Shown: positions 11,160 to 23,489 of the stretch, in pieces
Layout of the letters: every line of letters starts with the position of its first letter
How positions within the stretch are numbered: the first letter of the stretch is position 1
Assembly (NCBI GenBank): GCA_029204225.1
Contig: CM055092.1
Span: forward strand, 73,820,857 to 73,884,856
Origin: Diphasiastrum complanatum
Taxonomy: Eukaryota > Streptophyta > Lycopodiopsida > Lycopodiales > Lycopodiaceae
Length of the DNA stretch: 64,000 nt
Reading direction: 5' to 3'
Notes under the pieces: model-generated
Databases searched by the model: none
What the model was told of the DNA's origin: nothing
Seen by the model: the letters and a program-made list of their open reading frames with translations, nothing else
Translations under genes and position numbers: made by a program

Positions 11160-12050
11160 CAAAAGAAATTTTGCCCCACAGATTACGATCTGTGAGGCAT
11201 CACCATTTACTTTGTAAAAATTTAAAAACTGCTTTTACGATATAGAAATTGCTTGAATCTTCGCTAGCTATTGTATCACCCGAAGCGGCAGAGAACCCTC
11301 TCGCCAGACATTTGAAATGGCAACACCTAGTACGTACAAGGTTGTGGCGCAAAATGTCGTCTAGTTGCTTTCTTGATAAAAGATCTCTGTAAGATACGAG
11401 GCACGCCAAGGATTATTATGCAGGAGGTTTTCCTTATCGCTGAGCTAATTAGCCATCTGAAATTTATCTCCTGTTAGTGATAACTTCTCTAACACTTTCT
11501 AGGACGATAAAATTCTATCTCGTTTTTTGAATGCCCAATCTATGTAGCTGGAGTTAAACCCGTGACCTCAAGGAGATGAAAGAAGGGGGTCTTCACGAGC
11601 CCACTTATCTCGGGAGGAGATTATTATTATCATATTCATCTTCTTGCATAGAAAAGCACTGACTATTCCTTGCTTGATGATGGAAAAGATTTTTATCGAT
11701 GCTGCCTGCTTGTCCACTGGCGTAGGATCCATCTCGAATGAAGTAGTATCTTCGTTCAATAAAGGCAGCAAACCTCCAAACAGCTTTGTATATCGGCACT
11801 AGCATTATGTCAGGATATTTTAAGAGTACGCATTTGATAATCCTGAATATCAACTAGTTTCTTGAATCCGTAAAGGGCACACTTAATTCAGAAAACTATA
11901 TCAGCATGAACATTATATCAGTACATTACACCAATACGAAGCCTATAATATTCGACAATGCTGCTAGTCTCTTGAATAAGCAGATGACATCAGTTAACTC
12001 AGACACCTTATCACTTATTATCCCCAAAGTAAAGCATTTATAAACGCATG
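11160..12050. other. No gene recognised
   Basis: This is AT-rich sequence. I found no domain, splice-consistent ORF or repeat boundary. A short palindrome sits at about 11173-11201. Confidence 0.5.
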
Positions 12051-12059
12051 CTAGTAACA

Positions 12060-12650
12060 GACATTTCTCTTTTCGTTAGTTTTCGCCAACAGAAAATTCC
12101 TGAAGAAATGCATTAATCTACTTTTATAATCATCAGGATTTATTAAAGACACATCCTAAAAAATGAATACATTCACACATCTCTGCACTAGGCACAATTT
12201 CCGGTTTAAAGCTTCACTAAAAGAAAAATCCAGAGAAACAAATACATTTACACATATATACACTCAGAAAAATTTTCAGGCTACAAGCTTCATCACAACC
12301 TAAGAGATAAATTTATTCATAGACGTCTATACTCATCATTATTTCACGCTACAAGCTTCATGTCAAGAAAAATCCTGATAAACGACTTTCTTAAGAGAGC
12401 ATTATTTCAGGCTTCAAGCTTCATCACAAGAAAATTTTGAAGAACCGAATTCATTTACAGACATTTATACTCAACATTATTTCAGGCTACAAATTTCATC
12501 TCAAGGAAAATCTGAAGAAATAGATTCATTCGGAGACGTCTATACTCAGCCTTCTTTCATGCTGCAAGCTTCATGACAAGAAAAAACCTTCGAAATAAGT
12601 CATTAATAGATATCTGTACTCATCATTGATTCCGACTACAAGCTTCTTGA
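12060..12650. repeat. Degenerate tandem repeat, roughly 80-90 bp units
   Basis: About seven diverged units share the order 'attcatttacagac..', 'tatactca..cattatttcaggctac', 'aagcttcat..caagaaaa'. Unit length and identity vary, so it is an old array. No coding potential was seen. Confidence 0.7.
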
Positions 12651-12970
12651 TTCATTCTGATATAAATATCTGGATCCAATGCGTAGAAGAGAGCGCACCT
12701 GTAGAAATCAAATTGCCTGATCTTGCTGGACGCTCCCATTGTTGTAAGATCTAGTTAAGGCCTCTGATTTCCAAAGCAGATTGGACAAGCCGCGGCGATG
12801 CGAGAAAGGGCGAAGAAGAAGCAATGCTCGATCAAGCGAGCATTGCCATGCTCGAACGATGCAGTTCGACGTGAGGACGATGACCCAGTCAGCCAGCCAT
12901 GCCACAGTGGCAATCTACGTGGCAACAAATAGGCTCCCCAAATTGTAACATCTTCGTATCCTTCCATTTC

Positions 12971-13028
12971 TTGTGAGAGTGCTCGTCTTTTTTTCTATTC
13001 TCGTGAGAGTGCTCGTCTTTTTTTGTAT
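12971..13028. repeat. Short tandem duplication
   Basis: 'gtgagagtgctcgtctttttt' occurs twice in a row with a short spacer. A second small duplication, of 'cctcacttcatagttg', occurs at 13155-13190. They sit upstream of the copia gag below and may belong to its LTR or leader. Confidence 0.7.
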
Positions 13029-13429
13029 TCTTCCTTATGTGCCCTCAGCTTTTCTTGTGTGCTATAGGCGTGTGGTTGCTCCATCGTTATCTTCTAGATT
13101 ACTTCGTGATCATCGCCATCTTTTCTCGGATTGCATTTGCTCTTTGCTTTTTCAGCCTCACTTCATAGTTGCCTCACTTCATAGTTGCGTTGAAACTTAT
13201 TATCTCTACTAGAGCATGCCTTTCTCCTTTGGAGTAGCTTTTCACTTCCTCGCTTGCAAAAGACTCTCTTGGAGCGTGTGCACAAACTTCACCCTTTCCA
13301 ACATGCTCTTCAAGTCACGTTCATATTTGCATCAAGCTCGTATCCTTTCTTGTGTAGGGACCAAGCATCAGAGCTTGGTTGTCAACTTGACTTGTTATTT
13401 CATCTTTTTGATTGTCATTGGTCATCTTA

Positions 13430-14466
13430 CCTCAAGACTCCTCATTTTTAGAAATCAAATCTTTCAAAATTTTCAAAAGTGTGATGAGAGTGTCACTAAT
13501 TATGAGAGTGCCACTAATTATCTTTCAAAGTGTGATGAGAGTGCCACTAATTATGTTTTGAGAGTGAAAGATACTCATAGGGAGCTTGCTTGTATTGGAT
13601 ATTCTATAAAACATTAAAGTGAGCTAGTCCAAGTCATACTTAATGGCTTGAGAGATGAGTATGTGAACCTTGTCCAATTCTATGCTATCAAGGAGGATCT
13701 ACCTACTTTGGAGGCCTTGCAAGGAGTGCTAATAGCTGAAGAATCAAGGCATGAGAACAAGTTATTAAGGATGGAGAAATTATCACTCAATCATAATGGT
13801 GATCACAAAGCTCTTTTTGCCAAGCACAAAGGGAGGAGCAAAAAGCAACACCAAAACTTCTCCAAGGACAAAGCAAGAGATAAATACCAAGATGTTGAGG
13901 AGGAGGACACCTCTCATGCTTCTACCTCAAAGAAGAAGAAGAATATCAAATGTTTCTTTTGTGGCAAGAAGGGTCATTATGCTACAAATTGCTTCAATAA
14001 GAAGAATCAATTCAAGTAAGCCAACATATCAAATGAGAAAGAAGACTCTATTGCAAGTGATGGAGAGGGATTTATGGTCTCTAGTTTTTCATCTACTCCT
14101 TTCAAGAAGGATGGATCTTGGTACATTGATAGTGGAGCATCTTCACATATGTGTTGCTCCAAGGAGTCCACTTCTATTATGCCTTATGGAGGAGCTAAGA
14201 AGACTATCTATATATCAAATGACCAAGAATGCAATATTGAAGGCATAGGGAGTATTCTCTTGAAGACCTCATCTTCTAAAGTTCTTTCTCTCAACAAGGT
14301 TCTTTTTGTGCCTAATCTTACAAAGAACCTCATAAGTGTTAGCCAACTTCTCAATGGTGACCTTGATGTGAAATTCAATATTGATACTTTGTATATCAAG
14401 AAAAATGATGAGATCCTTGCACATGGATCAAGATTCGGAGGCATATACAAGCTTGATTCAAGCTAA
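13430..14466 (+). pseudogene. Copia gag-protease fragment
   Basis: The gag C-terminal half is readable (RVKDTHRELACIG, then a stop, then LVQVILNGLRDEY). A CCHC zinc knuckle, CFFCGKKGHYATNC, lies at about 13952-13993. After a stop at 14018 the aspartic protease follows (SWYIDSGASSHMCC, about 14118-14160) and runs to LISVSQL. The gag N-terminus, integrase and RT are missing. It is the same family as the minus-strand copy at 43156-44470, which shares ILNGL(K/R)DE and QGVLIAEE. An internal duplication of 'tgatgagagtgccactaattat' lies at about 13478-13557. Confidence 0.85.
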
Positions 14467-14469
14467 TTC

Positions 14470-14700
14470 ATATGTCAATTCTGAATTGAAAATTTTGTCT
14501 TCATATTTGTGCAGCTAAGTTAGTTTATTCATGTATGTTTGTGCAACTCATCGGATGCAAAATATAGTGGCAAGAGCATAAATGTCAATAAGATAAGTAT
14601 ATGTGAAGTTAATTTAGCATATTAATGTATGATGAATTTGGTATAAGTTAATTATTATTGTCTATTTTAAAAATAAACTCGATTGCCATTTTTTGTAGGT
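14470..14700. other. No gene recognised
   Basis: AT-rich sequence between the copia protease fragment and the next relic. Nothing was identified. Confidence 0.5.
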
Positions 14701-15460
14701 TAACCATTATCAAGAACAAATGTGGTGCACTTGCATCAGATGCGATGGGCAAGTAGTACGTCAAAGACACATTGTCAATGAATTATAGAAGTAGAGTGGA
14801 TGGTCAAACATCTAATGCAGAAGAGATTGGGGTTTGCTATAAAAGCTAATGTAGTTATTTAATTTTTTGAATATTAGAAGTTTTAGATAACCATAGATGG
14901 ACTAACATGTTTTTGATTTGTTGAAATAACAAGATCTTAGTTGGCTTTTTTAGGCACATCATTGAATGCCATTAGATGGTCTTGATCCATCTATTTCCAA
15001 GTCAAGAAAAGTCTTGATACAAATGAGAGATGTTTTACAACATTTGGATACAAAGCGTGCTACAAATGTGGACCAAATTTGGAAGGTCTTCATAGTACAA
15101 ATTTGTTACGAAGAGTGGTATATGAAAATCATTGAGATTATTCACCAATTGATCATCCTTTTTTTAACAAACCAAAGGCGAGCTGGGAAAAGACTGAAAA
15201 ATGGCCCTTTAATTACACCTCCACCTCCACAAATGGGAGTAAAAGATTGGTATAGTGAGTGGATCAAACACCATGATGTAAATAATTCTTGGGAAAATTC
15301 AATTGAAAGCATGAAGAGGTTGTCGATATTCCCACGATTACCCTATTGGAACAATCTCTTAACCAATCATCTCGTCAAGACTTGGATTTGGCCAAGGTTA
15401 AAAGACCCTACTTTTTACAATCAACTCAACAAAAGTGAAACTTATGAACTTATATGATAC
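14700..15460 (+). pseudogene. Possible CACTA/En-Spm (Tnp2-like) transposase relic
   Basis: A short cysteine segment (WCTCIRCDGQVV, about 14718-14755) resembles the start of transposase-associated domains. Further on, 14966-15457 is open and includes GVKDWYSEWIKHHDV and SIFPRLPYWNNLLTNH. The latter recalls the 'SIF.LPYW..L..RH' block of Tnp2-type transposases. This rests on remembered motif resemblance only. Stops interrupt the region between the two pieces. Confidence 0.35.
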
Positions 15461-15649
15461 CTTTGTTTTGCCATGACATTGTGAACATGTGGAACTACCT
15501 TGCGAATTGTATTATATTTTACATGACTTTATTGTTTGATCACTCTAAATTAATAATGATTATGTCACATTGTATGATTGATTTGAAACATCATATTTCA
15601 TCTAGATCATTTATCTCCTCAGTGGTTGTATGTCCTCCAATTCAATAAA

Positions 15650-16042
15650 AGAAAACAATGTATATTTGAAGACACGAATATTGCATCAAATACGCCAAAC
15701 GACTTGCACAAGGAACCGGAAATCAAACCAGAACCCTTGATCGAGCCATAAATCCAAGCTCCATTTGATGCTAAAGCCACTGAAGAAGAAATCACAACTA
15801 CAAACATGAACATATAAAGGCAACCACCAATGAGAATGTCACGTTTCGATGAGGATTGGCCAAAGGAAACAAGCGATGATGAAGATTATCATAGCTTTTA
15901 TATCCATAAGAGTACATTGTCAAATTTACAAATGCACTTAGAATTAGATTCAGAAAAATATATGGACTTAGATAATGACAAGAATGAGGCACTCATTCAT
16001 GAGCGATGTAACGAGGTAATTGACGCATACTTGAGATCATAA
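15650..16042 (+). pseudogene. Unidentified acidic ORF fragment
   Basis: The frame at 15830-16042 encodes an acidic, Asp/Glu-rich peptide (begins MRMSRFDEDWPKETSDDEDY, ends IDAYLRS). It may be the C-terminal part of the transposon relic to its left. No family was recognised. Confidence 0.3.
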
Positions 16043-16049
16043 ATGAAGA

Positions 16050-16800
16050 GATCATTCCAAATTGATTTTATACATGAAGACATCCTCTCTATCTATCTAT
16101 TTGTCTATTTGTCTTTTGTCTAATTGCATGCTTTCAAGTTTATCTAGGCCTAAGATTTAACTTTCAAGTTTCAAATATCAAATTTACAATAAAGCTATCC
16201 TAACTTCTAAACTCCTTCAAAGTTCAAATGTCACTCCCTAAACTATCTCTCATGATTCACACACTCTCTCTAAACCCCATCCATTCACAATGTTTTTTTT
16301 CTTTTCAAAACACAATTCTTTTTTATCCCTTTTCTTAAACCAATCACCAATCATTGTATAGTGTAGAGAGTAATACAAGCATAGTCTAAACAAGTGCAGC
16401 TCATGGAATCTCATATGTCATGAGGCAAGCCAACTAAATTTATTAAAGCCAAAATTGGTAGCGCCGAAGTGCTTATGCGTATTCCAGAATCTTCTAATTA
16501 AGAGATTTTGTCTAGTTTCCTTGAGCATGTCAATCTTCCCTTATTTGCTTTGACTATGGCTCTAATAGATCTAGTTGACCCGGCTCATGCCATATGAGAT
16601 TGCATGAGCTGCCCTTCTTTATACTATCATTTTGTGATTCTTTGCATTATAGAATTTTCAAGGGTTGTAGTCATCTGCTCCATAAGGTTTTTGAAAGTGT
16701 TGAGATGGTTTGAAACACAGTGTGAAGAACTTTTTCTTAAATGAAGTTTAGAGGTGATGTCCCTAATTTCATAGAGAGTTGCTAGGATGTCCCATGCATC
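16050..16800. other. No gene recognised
   Basis: AT-rich sequence with a 'tctatctatctatttgtc' microsatellite-like patch near 16090. It is probably decayed internal sequence of the minus-strand copia element to the right. Confidence 0.45.
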
Positions 16801-16818
16801 CTTAGTAGTCTAAGCAGC

Positions 16819-17118
16819 TCATATATGGCTGATTTGAGAGTCTTTGATATTGAGAGTGATCATGGAAAATGCCTTGCCATCCCTCATTCTCCATTTGGTG
16901 ATGATGGCTACATCACCCTCTGGCTTGACCTTTGTGCCATCAACGATGTCCCATAGTTCTTTGGCAAGCAGAATTATTTTTACCTTGAACTTCCAGAGAT
17001 GGTATTTATCTTCGTCGAGTTTGTCAATCAGAGATGAACTAGAAGATGGATCCATTCTGGTGTCGAGAGCAAGATCGTTGATGGAAACAACGATGTCGAA
17101 ATATTGCTGGTTGCGCAC
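16819..17118 (-). pseudogene. Copia gag N-terminal fragment
   Basis: The minus strand reads SSLIDKLDEDKYHLWKFKVK, LAKELWDIVDG and DGKAFSMITLNIKDSQISH. These are the canonical start of copia gag (L.G.NY..WK.KM, ELWD.V). An initiator-Met primer site, in reverse, lies just upstream at about 17188-17202. Confidence 0.85.
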
Positions 17119-17187
17119 TTGCTAAAACGATGTCTTGGTAGAAACATGACTGATAACCTATAATAAAAATGCAGATTACTGAACCAC

Positions 17188-17420
17188 TCGCTCTGATACC
17201 AGTCGTAAAACCGTGATATTATGGGAGTATCAATTCGTATCGGATTAGTAGAGCTCTAATGAAAATAGAAGCTCTAATACCATGTCAAAAAATGGTAGGC
17301 TATCAGAAATGAGCTCTGATACCATGTCTGAAATACGTGGGTTATCAGGAATGTTTCTGAGAAGCTCTTTAGAGGAGCTCTGGTAAAAACTGATGCTCTG
17401 ATATCAGATGGATAATGGTA
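17188..17420 (-). repeat. Copia primer-binding site and repeated PBS-like words
   Basis: 'gctctgataccag' at about 17190 is the reverse of the TGGTATCAGAGC primer site belonging to the gag at 16819-17118. Near copies recur at about 17275, 17310 and 17392, as is common in copia leaders. An LTR should follow to the right, but its ends are not evident. Confidence 0.55.
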
Positions 17421-19320
17421 GGATAGCAGCGGAAGTAGAACAACAGACGGTTGTAGATCGGAAGTGCAACAGTTACCAAAACAACAATTATCAAGCTGAG
17501 TGAACAGTAGTAATGCTCAATAGAACAAATCAGTAGTGTGGACAAAAATGTACTCTTGATAAGAAATCAGAAAGTGAGTACATGGGCATGAAGCTGAGCG
17601 CAATTCAATGAGGCACAGATATTTTAGAGCTTCTGTCTTTTCTTCTTTAATCAACTATCTCTTTTATAGACAACTAACTGAAAGATATCATTTACAAGTC
17701 TTTCAGGTTAGTGCTTTCTACCTACTTAATTGATTATAGTCGCCTTGTAGTTGGTAACCGCCTTGGTAAGTAGTAAAGACTATGTACAAGTAGGTGAACT
17801 TTCGTAAAGTCTTCTGACAATACCAATTCTACTAAATGCTAATAGATTATAAGGCTAAAAGTGCAATAATAAGTGCTTCAAGATAATAACGTTTTTAAAA
17901 AGTGGTAACAAAACAACAAGTACTTACAACTTCTCATAGGTAAGTGGAATGGGAAAAGAAATGCCTAATAGACAAGTGCAAAATCAAAGTAAAGTCTATC
18001 AACTAGGAACTTGACAAATTCTAGAAGTGAAAAACATATTGTTAACAAGCAGATTTGATAGAACAAAAGCTTATTCATGAATAGAAATCATCAGACATGC
18101 AGAAGCTGAAAATGAATGTTGATCAAATAAAAAAAAGTAGGTACAAGAGTTCTATAAGTCACCACAAGTGTATTACAATGAATCAGCCACTGAGGACCTA
18201 CACATTGACAAAATGTGACTTTTGTTGTCCTACTACTAGAAGGAAGCTCTATGGCTCTCTACATGCTCCCACATCTATATAGTAGGAGGTATTGGTCTAA
18301 CCATATATACAAATTAGTTAATGCCTATAACAATTTTGAAAGCTTAAACAATTGTAGAAAACTAACTATGCCTTTCTCATTTGACTTTACACTAACATGT
18401 CTATTTTCATAAAAAAAATCTTAAAGCAAGAAACAAAATCCTAATCGGTGTCCTTTTTGTAGAAATGCCGATCAATGTGACAAAAAGTTGGAGAATGAAA
18501 ACATGATTCTTTTAGTAATGTCGATCGGTATTTCTGATGTTGAATAAATCATTTTCAATGTCTATTTTTTTCCATGAGTAAAAATGAAAACTATTGAGAA
18601 AGCCGTGTAAAACTACAAATTGTTGGGGTTCTTGAGTATTTCTACAAGTTTTCAAAAATATCCAATAAAGTACGAAGTTGTACAATCGAAAAAAAAAAAT
18701 TGTATAATGTTTTAATAGGTTTTCATTAACCAAATATTCCAATAGTGACTACTCTACTTATATTAAGATGGCAATCCTAAAGAAACCTTTTTTAAATCTC
18801 CAATTAGGACAAATATGAGTACAAGTAGAGAAGTGCTTGCCTAGCTACAAGCTACCTTTAGAAGTACTAATTTACAAATATTTTGCTAAGTTATTCATGA
18901 TGAGATTGAGATATCTTAACAACTTATGGAGACTTTATTCAACATCATGAGTACAATATTTTTTTACTATAGGCTTAAGTGATTGGCTTTAATATGCTCA
19001 AAATTGGTAATGCAAAGTGGTCCTATATGGAGGACTCATTTGGTTAATTTGACCACTACATTGGTGCGCATAGTGAACATTTAGAGTAAAATAAACTTGG
19101 CATTTCCTTGGAAGCTAATTTTCCTATGCTAGAATATGAATTAGTCTAGACTTTGAAGTTCTCTATTTTGATTAGCTCACACATTTGTTAGAGTTAATGT
19201 CAATATTGTCAAAATTGACAATTATAACTTTCTTTTTTATTGATTAGTTTGTGAAGTTTAAGCTTATGCAATCTATTATGGAATTTGGCTTTGTTGATCC
19301 GAATATTTTGATGATAAGTC
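17420..19320. other. No gene recognised
   Basis: AT-rich sequence without recognisable domains; part of 17420-18080 is probably LTR of the copia element to its left. A weak block at 18860-19200 gives no sustained frame. Confidence 0.4.

Positions 19321-19323
<3 letters not shown>

Positions 19324-19355
<32 letters not shown>
19324..19355. repeat. (AC)n microsatellite
   Basis: About 16 AC dinucleotides, followed by a TATG/TACA-rich patch. Confidence 0.95.
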
Positions 19356-19357
<2 letters not shown>

Positions 19358-19871
19358 ATATATGTATAGATACATAGACATGTATGTATGTAACACTTAC
19401 ATGCATAAACAAATTTTCTATTTTGAGGTAGTAAGTTGCTAAGGTGTATACAAGATATTGTAATAATGATTGTCTTTATGTTGACAATTCTGTATCTTAA
19501 AATGCCACCTATTAAGAGAATCTTTGAGATTTATAAATCAAATGCACATATAGCCTAGTCCTTAAATTCCAAGAGCCATGCTACAATTTCAAAAAAAGAA
19601 AAATAGAAAGTTATATTCATCAATGATAGGAAGTATATTTGTAAGTGTATGCTTCAAGTATTATTTTCAGCTTATTAGTAACTCTATTTCAAAAAAATTT
19701 ATCGTAAATTACATTACTACTTTACTAATACATTTTTGACACTTGATTTTTAGCAAGTAATAATTTATATTAAATTTCAATGAAATCACAAAGAGAATCT
19801 TAGAGGAGGAGTTTAGAAATTCTTCTTTAAGTGCCCAACATGGCATCTTCCAAGTCTTACTTTTATTTACT

Positions 19872-20905
19872 TTGGAGACTCGAATTTTTCCAAAGGATCA
19901 AATTTTTCAAATGACTCGAACTTTTCTTAAGACTCAAATATTTCCAACGACTCGAATTTTTCAAAAGACTCGAATTTTTCTAGACTCGAATTTTTCGAAA
20001 GACACTAATTTTTGGAACGACTCGAATTTTTTCAAAGGCTTGAATTTTTTGAAGGACTTGTTTGGAGAAAAATGAACTTTCCTAAGAAAAATGGATGGAA
20101 ATGTTACAGACTTCTTGCTTACAAATAGTAATGATGAGATGAAAGTTGCATTTCAATCCATGCGAATCTCATATTTGTCTCTAGTTAAAGACATTGACTT
20201 GTTGAGTAAGAAGTCAAAAAGTAATAAAAGAAGGTGATTGCCAATAGAGGATATTTGTAATCTTCCATTGAGACACGGTCACCGAAAAGAAGGATTCGTG
20301 CATTCAAGTAAGTGTCACCATTATTGTCCTTAATGTTGTCTGAAATATTTTGCTTTCATACAATCATGAGTTATGTCAGATATCTATTTGTCTCCATTTC
20401 ATAGTTCAAGTTTTAGCAATGTGCTTTATGAAATAAATAAAGTGTTTGCACAAATTCCTAACCAATCTTCGTCTAACAATGATATTTGTTGTGCAAATCT
20501 ACATTGGTTGCTCAAGACCATTTCACAGATGCCAATTCCATTGGGAAGTCATTAGGTTTTTTTTTTTCAGATTTCTAAGTCAACAAAATCAATGCTGAGC
20601 ACAAGTAGAATGAGTAAAATAAAAGCTACTATTACAGAGAGTATTATGAACAAGGTCGGAAAAATCCTAGATAGCACTTTAGTTCAAGGCACGTGCGACT
20701 TTCCTAGTATTAGTAGAAAAGCACATGCTACCATGTTCAAAATGTCAAAGGAAGCATTGTACAAGTAAGTATCAGGAAATTTCTGATTTTACGATCGTTT
20801 CATTTGAAAATAAAAAGAGACATGCTGAACAAATGCACGCAAAAGATAGTGGGTATTCCATTTCATATCAGTGAAGTATATTGTTCAAAGGGAGAATCTT
20901 TATAG
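19872..20905 (+). pseudogene. Family X gene, copy 1 (unknown function, intron-containing, truncated)
   Basis: This gene matches the copy at 35411-37560 exon by exon. Exon a (about 20091-20307) encodes MDGNVTDFLLTNSNDEMKVA and then MRISYLSLVKDI, and ends at CAA|GTAAGT. Exon b (about 20373-20553) contains LHWLLKTI. Exon c starts after a long T-tract ending in CAG (about 20569) and encodes SIMNKVGKILDS and MFKMSKEAL. It ends at 20764 before GTAAGT. A last shared segment (IPFHISEVYCSKGES) reaches about 20905, after which similarity is lost. Stops occur inside exon a. I do not recognise the protein family. Two repeated, decayed copies point to a transposable-element gene. Confidence 0.6.
19876..20066 (+). 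repeat. 18-bp tandem repeat coding in frame for hexapeptides
   Basis: About eleven degenerate units around 'actcgaatttttccaaag'. In one frame they give six-residue repeats of the type (T/D)(R/S)(I/N)F.K without a stop from 19872 to 20072. The frame leads, across one stop, into the first exon of family X copy 1. Confidence 0.75.
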
Positions 20906-20909
20906 TAGC

Positions 20910-21235
20910 ACAAATGTGAAAGTTTTTTTTTCCATTGAAATAGTCTCAAATTATTGATCTTTGTCATCCATTAAGGTTCTTCACTTGCTATTTCTTCGGT
21001 TTCCTCCTCATGTGACGATTGTGGAATAAATGGATATAGTTTATGCAAAATTTCAAAAATATAAAAGAGACATCATATGCCAATTTGACACAGTCTTCCA
21101 AAACTTTCATGTATCTTTCCATGAAGAATATCCACCTAAAAAGTCACAAACCACTACAAACAATGTGTTTTGATTTAATAGGACTAAGAAATTATTAATC
21201 TAGTTTATCATACATGTGCCCAAAATGATCTGCAC
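20910..21235. other. No gene recognised
   Basis: AT-rich sequence between family X copy 1 and the copia gag remnants. Confidence 0.5.
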
Positions 21236-21239
21236 TATG

Positions 21240-21626
21240 CTACCCAGTGTGCATGGGACCAACAATAGAAACTTCCTCAACCAAGTGCAGCCATAAATGC
21301 ACCCTCAGGTCATATAGTGAGTTCAAAATGTCCCAAATGTCTCTTGACGTTTTAGCTTCAACTATGTGCCCAATTTGTATATCTGATATATTGAGGATAA
21401 TAAGCGTGAAAGCTTTACCGTCCTTCAATTTTCACTTTGAGTCATCGTCTATAGGTTTTACTTCTGTACCTGTAACAACATCCCATAAGTCGTTGGCGAT
21501 TAGCAAGGTCTTCATCTTAAAATTCCACAAATGATAATTGGATCCATTCCAGTTGTCTGCGATAAGACCAACTTTACTTTGAGAATCCATCTTGGATGCA
21601 AAGTGCACTTTCCACAAAAGCAGCAC
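21240..21626 (-). pseudogene. Copia gag fragment of the 58005-63862 family
   Basis: The minus-strand translation has MDSQSKVGLIADNWNGSNYH and, after a stop, DGKAFTLIILNISDIQIGH. These closely match the gag at 59330-59640 (MDSQNKAGLIADKLNGSNYH, DGKAFALIILNIS). It is fused at its upstream side to a different copia gag. Confidence 0.85.
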
Positions 21627-22369
21627 TTTTGTTTGGCTTTTTCTTTCTTCTTTCCTTTAGAGCTTGATTCTTGATCATCATCACTCTTGGCCTCCATGCT
21701 TTGGATCTTCTTCTTGGACTTCATTTTGCCTTTGCTTGAGAATTTGACCTTCTCATCTCCATCATGTAGATTCAAGGAACCAATCCGTTGTCTCACATGT
21801 AGGATCCTACTCTCCTCGGCCACAAGCACACTATGGAGCTTGTCAATAGAAGGTAAGGAATCTTGTATGGAAAAACTTTGTACTAGAATGGAGAACTCAT
21901 CTCCAAGACCATTTAAGATGATTTGCACAAATCCATCATCTTTGATTTTCTCACTTATGATGGAAAGTTCTTTATTGAGAGATTTTATCCTCAAGACATA
22001 TCCTTGGGCACTCTCATCACTACCTCTAATGCTTTGTAAGATCTTATTTCTAAGCATAAGCACTCTAGAGGCGTTCTTGGATTCATAAATTCTTCTCAAG
22101 GAGTCCCACGCCTTCTTGGCCAAGGTACAAGATGCAACTTCTTTAAGAAGTTCATTACTAACATTCATTTTAAGACAATGTAATGCTAGCCTAGATCTTT
22201 TCTTGTACTTCACTAGATCTTGTCCTTGAGGCTCTTCCTCTTCACCAAGAACAAGATCATAAAAATCTTGGAGCACTAGAAGGGACTCCATTCTTACTTC
22301 CCAAATTGAATAGTTACTTGAATTCAACCTTTCACTAGCTTCAAGAAGATAGGCTCCAATTGAACCCAT
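21627..22369 (-). pseudogene. Copia gag with truncated zinc knuckle
   Basis: An uninterrupted frame from ATG 22369 encodes a normal copia gag N-terminus (LNSSNYSIWEVRMESLL, YDLVLGEEEEP). The central domain follows (RNKILQSIRGSDESAQGYVL, VQIILNGLGDEF) and then a Lys-rich stretch. The zinc knuckle begins CCFCGK and is cut off there: the frame runs into the first bases of another gag read out of frame. This is a recombination or nested-insertion junction near 21610-21630. Confidence 0.85.
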
Positions 22370-22973
22370 TTTTACTATAACAAGTACAACAAATGTACTA
22401 TTGAAGGCTCTCCCTTCTCTCTTTCTTAGAATTTAGTTACAAAGCTACTCACTTGAATCTCACAAGAATCAAGAAGTAAGATCTATAATGATCTTAAAAT
22501 CAAAAAGACTTGGGATATCAAATTCTACACACACTATCCTCTTGGAAAAATTGGATTTGACTCTTGGAAGTGCCTATGCCTTCCTATGGTGTTTAGAATG
22601 GATTTAGTCTCTCTGTAAAACTAAAAACATAAGCCTCAAAACTCACTCTCAATGATTAGAGGTTTATCAATCATCTGACAACATTTCACATCAACGCAAT
22701 GAGATCAATGGTTTTTTACAAAGCAAATCACTAGTTTCACTTTCACAATCTTGTATGAAGCACAAATATGAAAAAATCACATAGATAGGGTGAAAGTACA
22801 ATTTCAGCAGTCTCTCACACATGTGAGAAGTACACTTGAGTTTTACACACTCATTTGAACTTCAAATCTACAAGTAAACTATTGTTTAGAGTCGCCCTAC
22901 TTCAAATTGATTTTAGCCAATGCTTTGTGCAAAATGAAGAGATTTGGATCACTATCAAAGCTCTTAAACCTGG

Positions 22974-22988
22974 CTCTGATACCATGTG
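22974..22988 (-). other. Copia primer-binding site
   Basis: 'ggctctgatacca' is the reverse complement of the initiator-Met tRNA primer site, placed between the LTR at its right and the gag at its left. Confidence 0.8.
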
Positions 22989-22989
22989 A

Positions 22990-23489
22990 AATTTCAGAGA
23001 AAATGACTCATTTTGATCTACAAAAGATCAATAAGAGTGATTGGCAGCCTGAATGTTGATCAATCTTCAAACTGACATCCAATACTAGCTTTTACTTGAC
23101 AATTTCTACACATCCAAGCAAGAACAACAAAAAATAATAATCCAAAGGCTTCACATGTGTAAATTACAGCCATTGTACGGCCTACTAACAACAAATAAGT
23201 TTACTTAAAAAATCCTAAGCATTCATCCACAAAGAACTTGCTTAAGAGAGTGAAAACACCAAGATTGCTCCCAAATCAATGTTTTTCATCATTAGTCTCC
23301 AAATGGATCTCACATGGATGATATACAAAATCTTCATAATCTCTCTCTAAGCCATATCCAGCATGTGTGAGCTAGCTCATAGTGCTTATCCATATCCACT
23401 TTGGCTAAGATTCCACTAATTTGCCACATCATCATTGGTGGCTAGTGTTAACCTTCTAGATTCCTACAATCTAGGAGATAACTCCTACA
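22990..23489 (-). repeat. Copia 5' LTR (minus orientation)
   Basis: It begins TGTGAAATTTCAGAG next to the primer site and ends ...ACTCCTACA, giving TG...CA ends and about 500 bases. No partner LTR or target duplication was identified to the left, where the element is broken. Confidence 0.65.
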
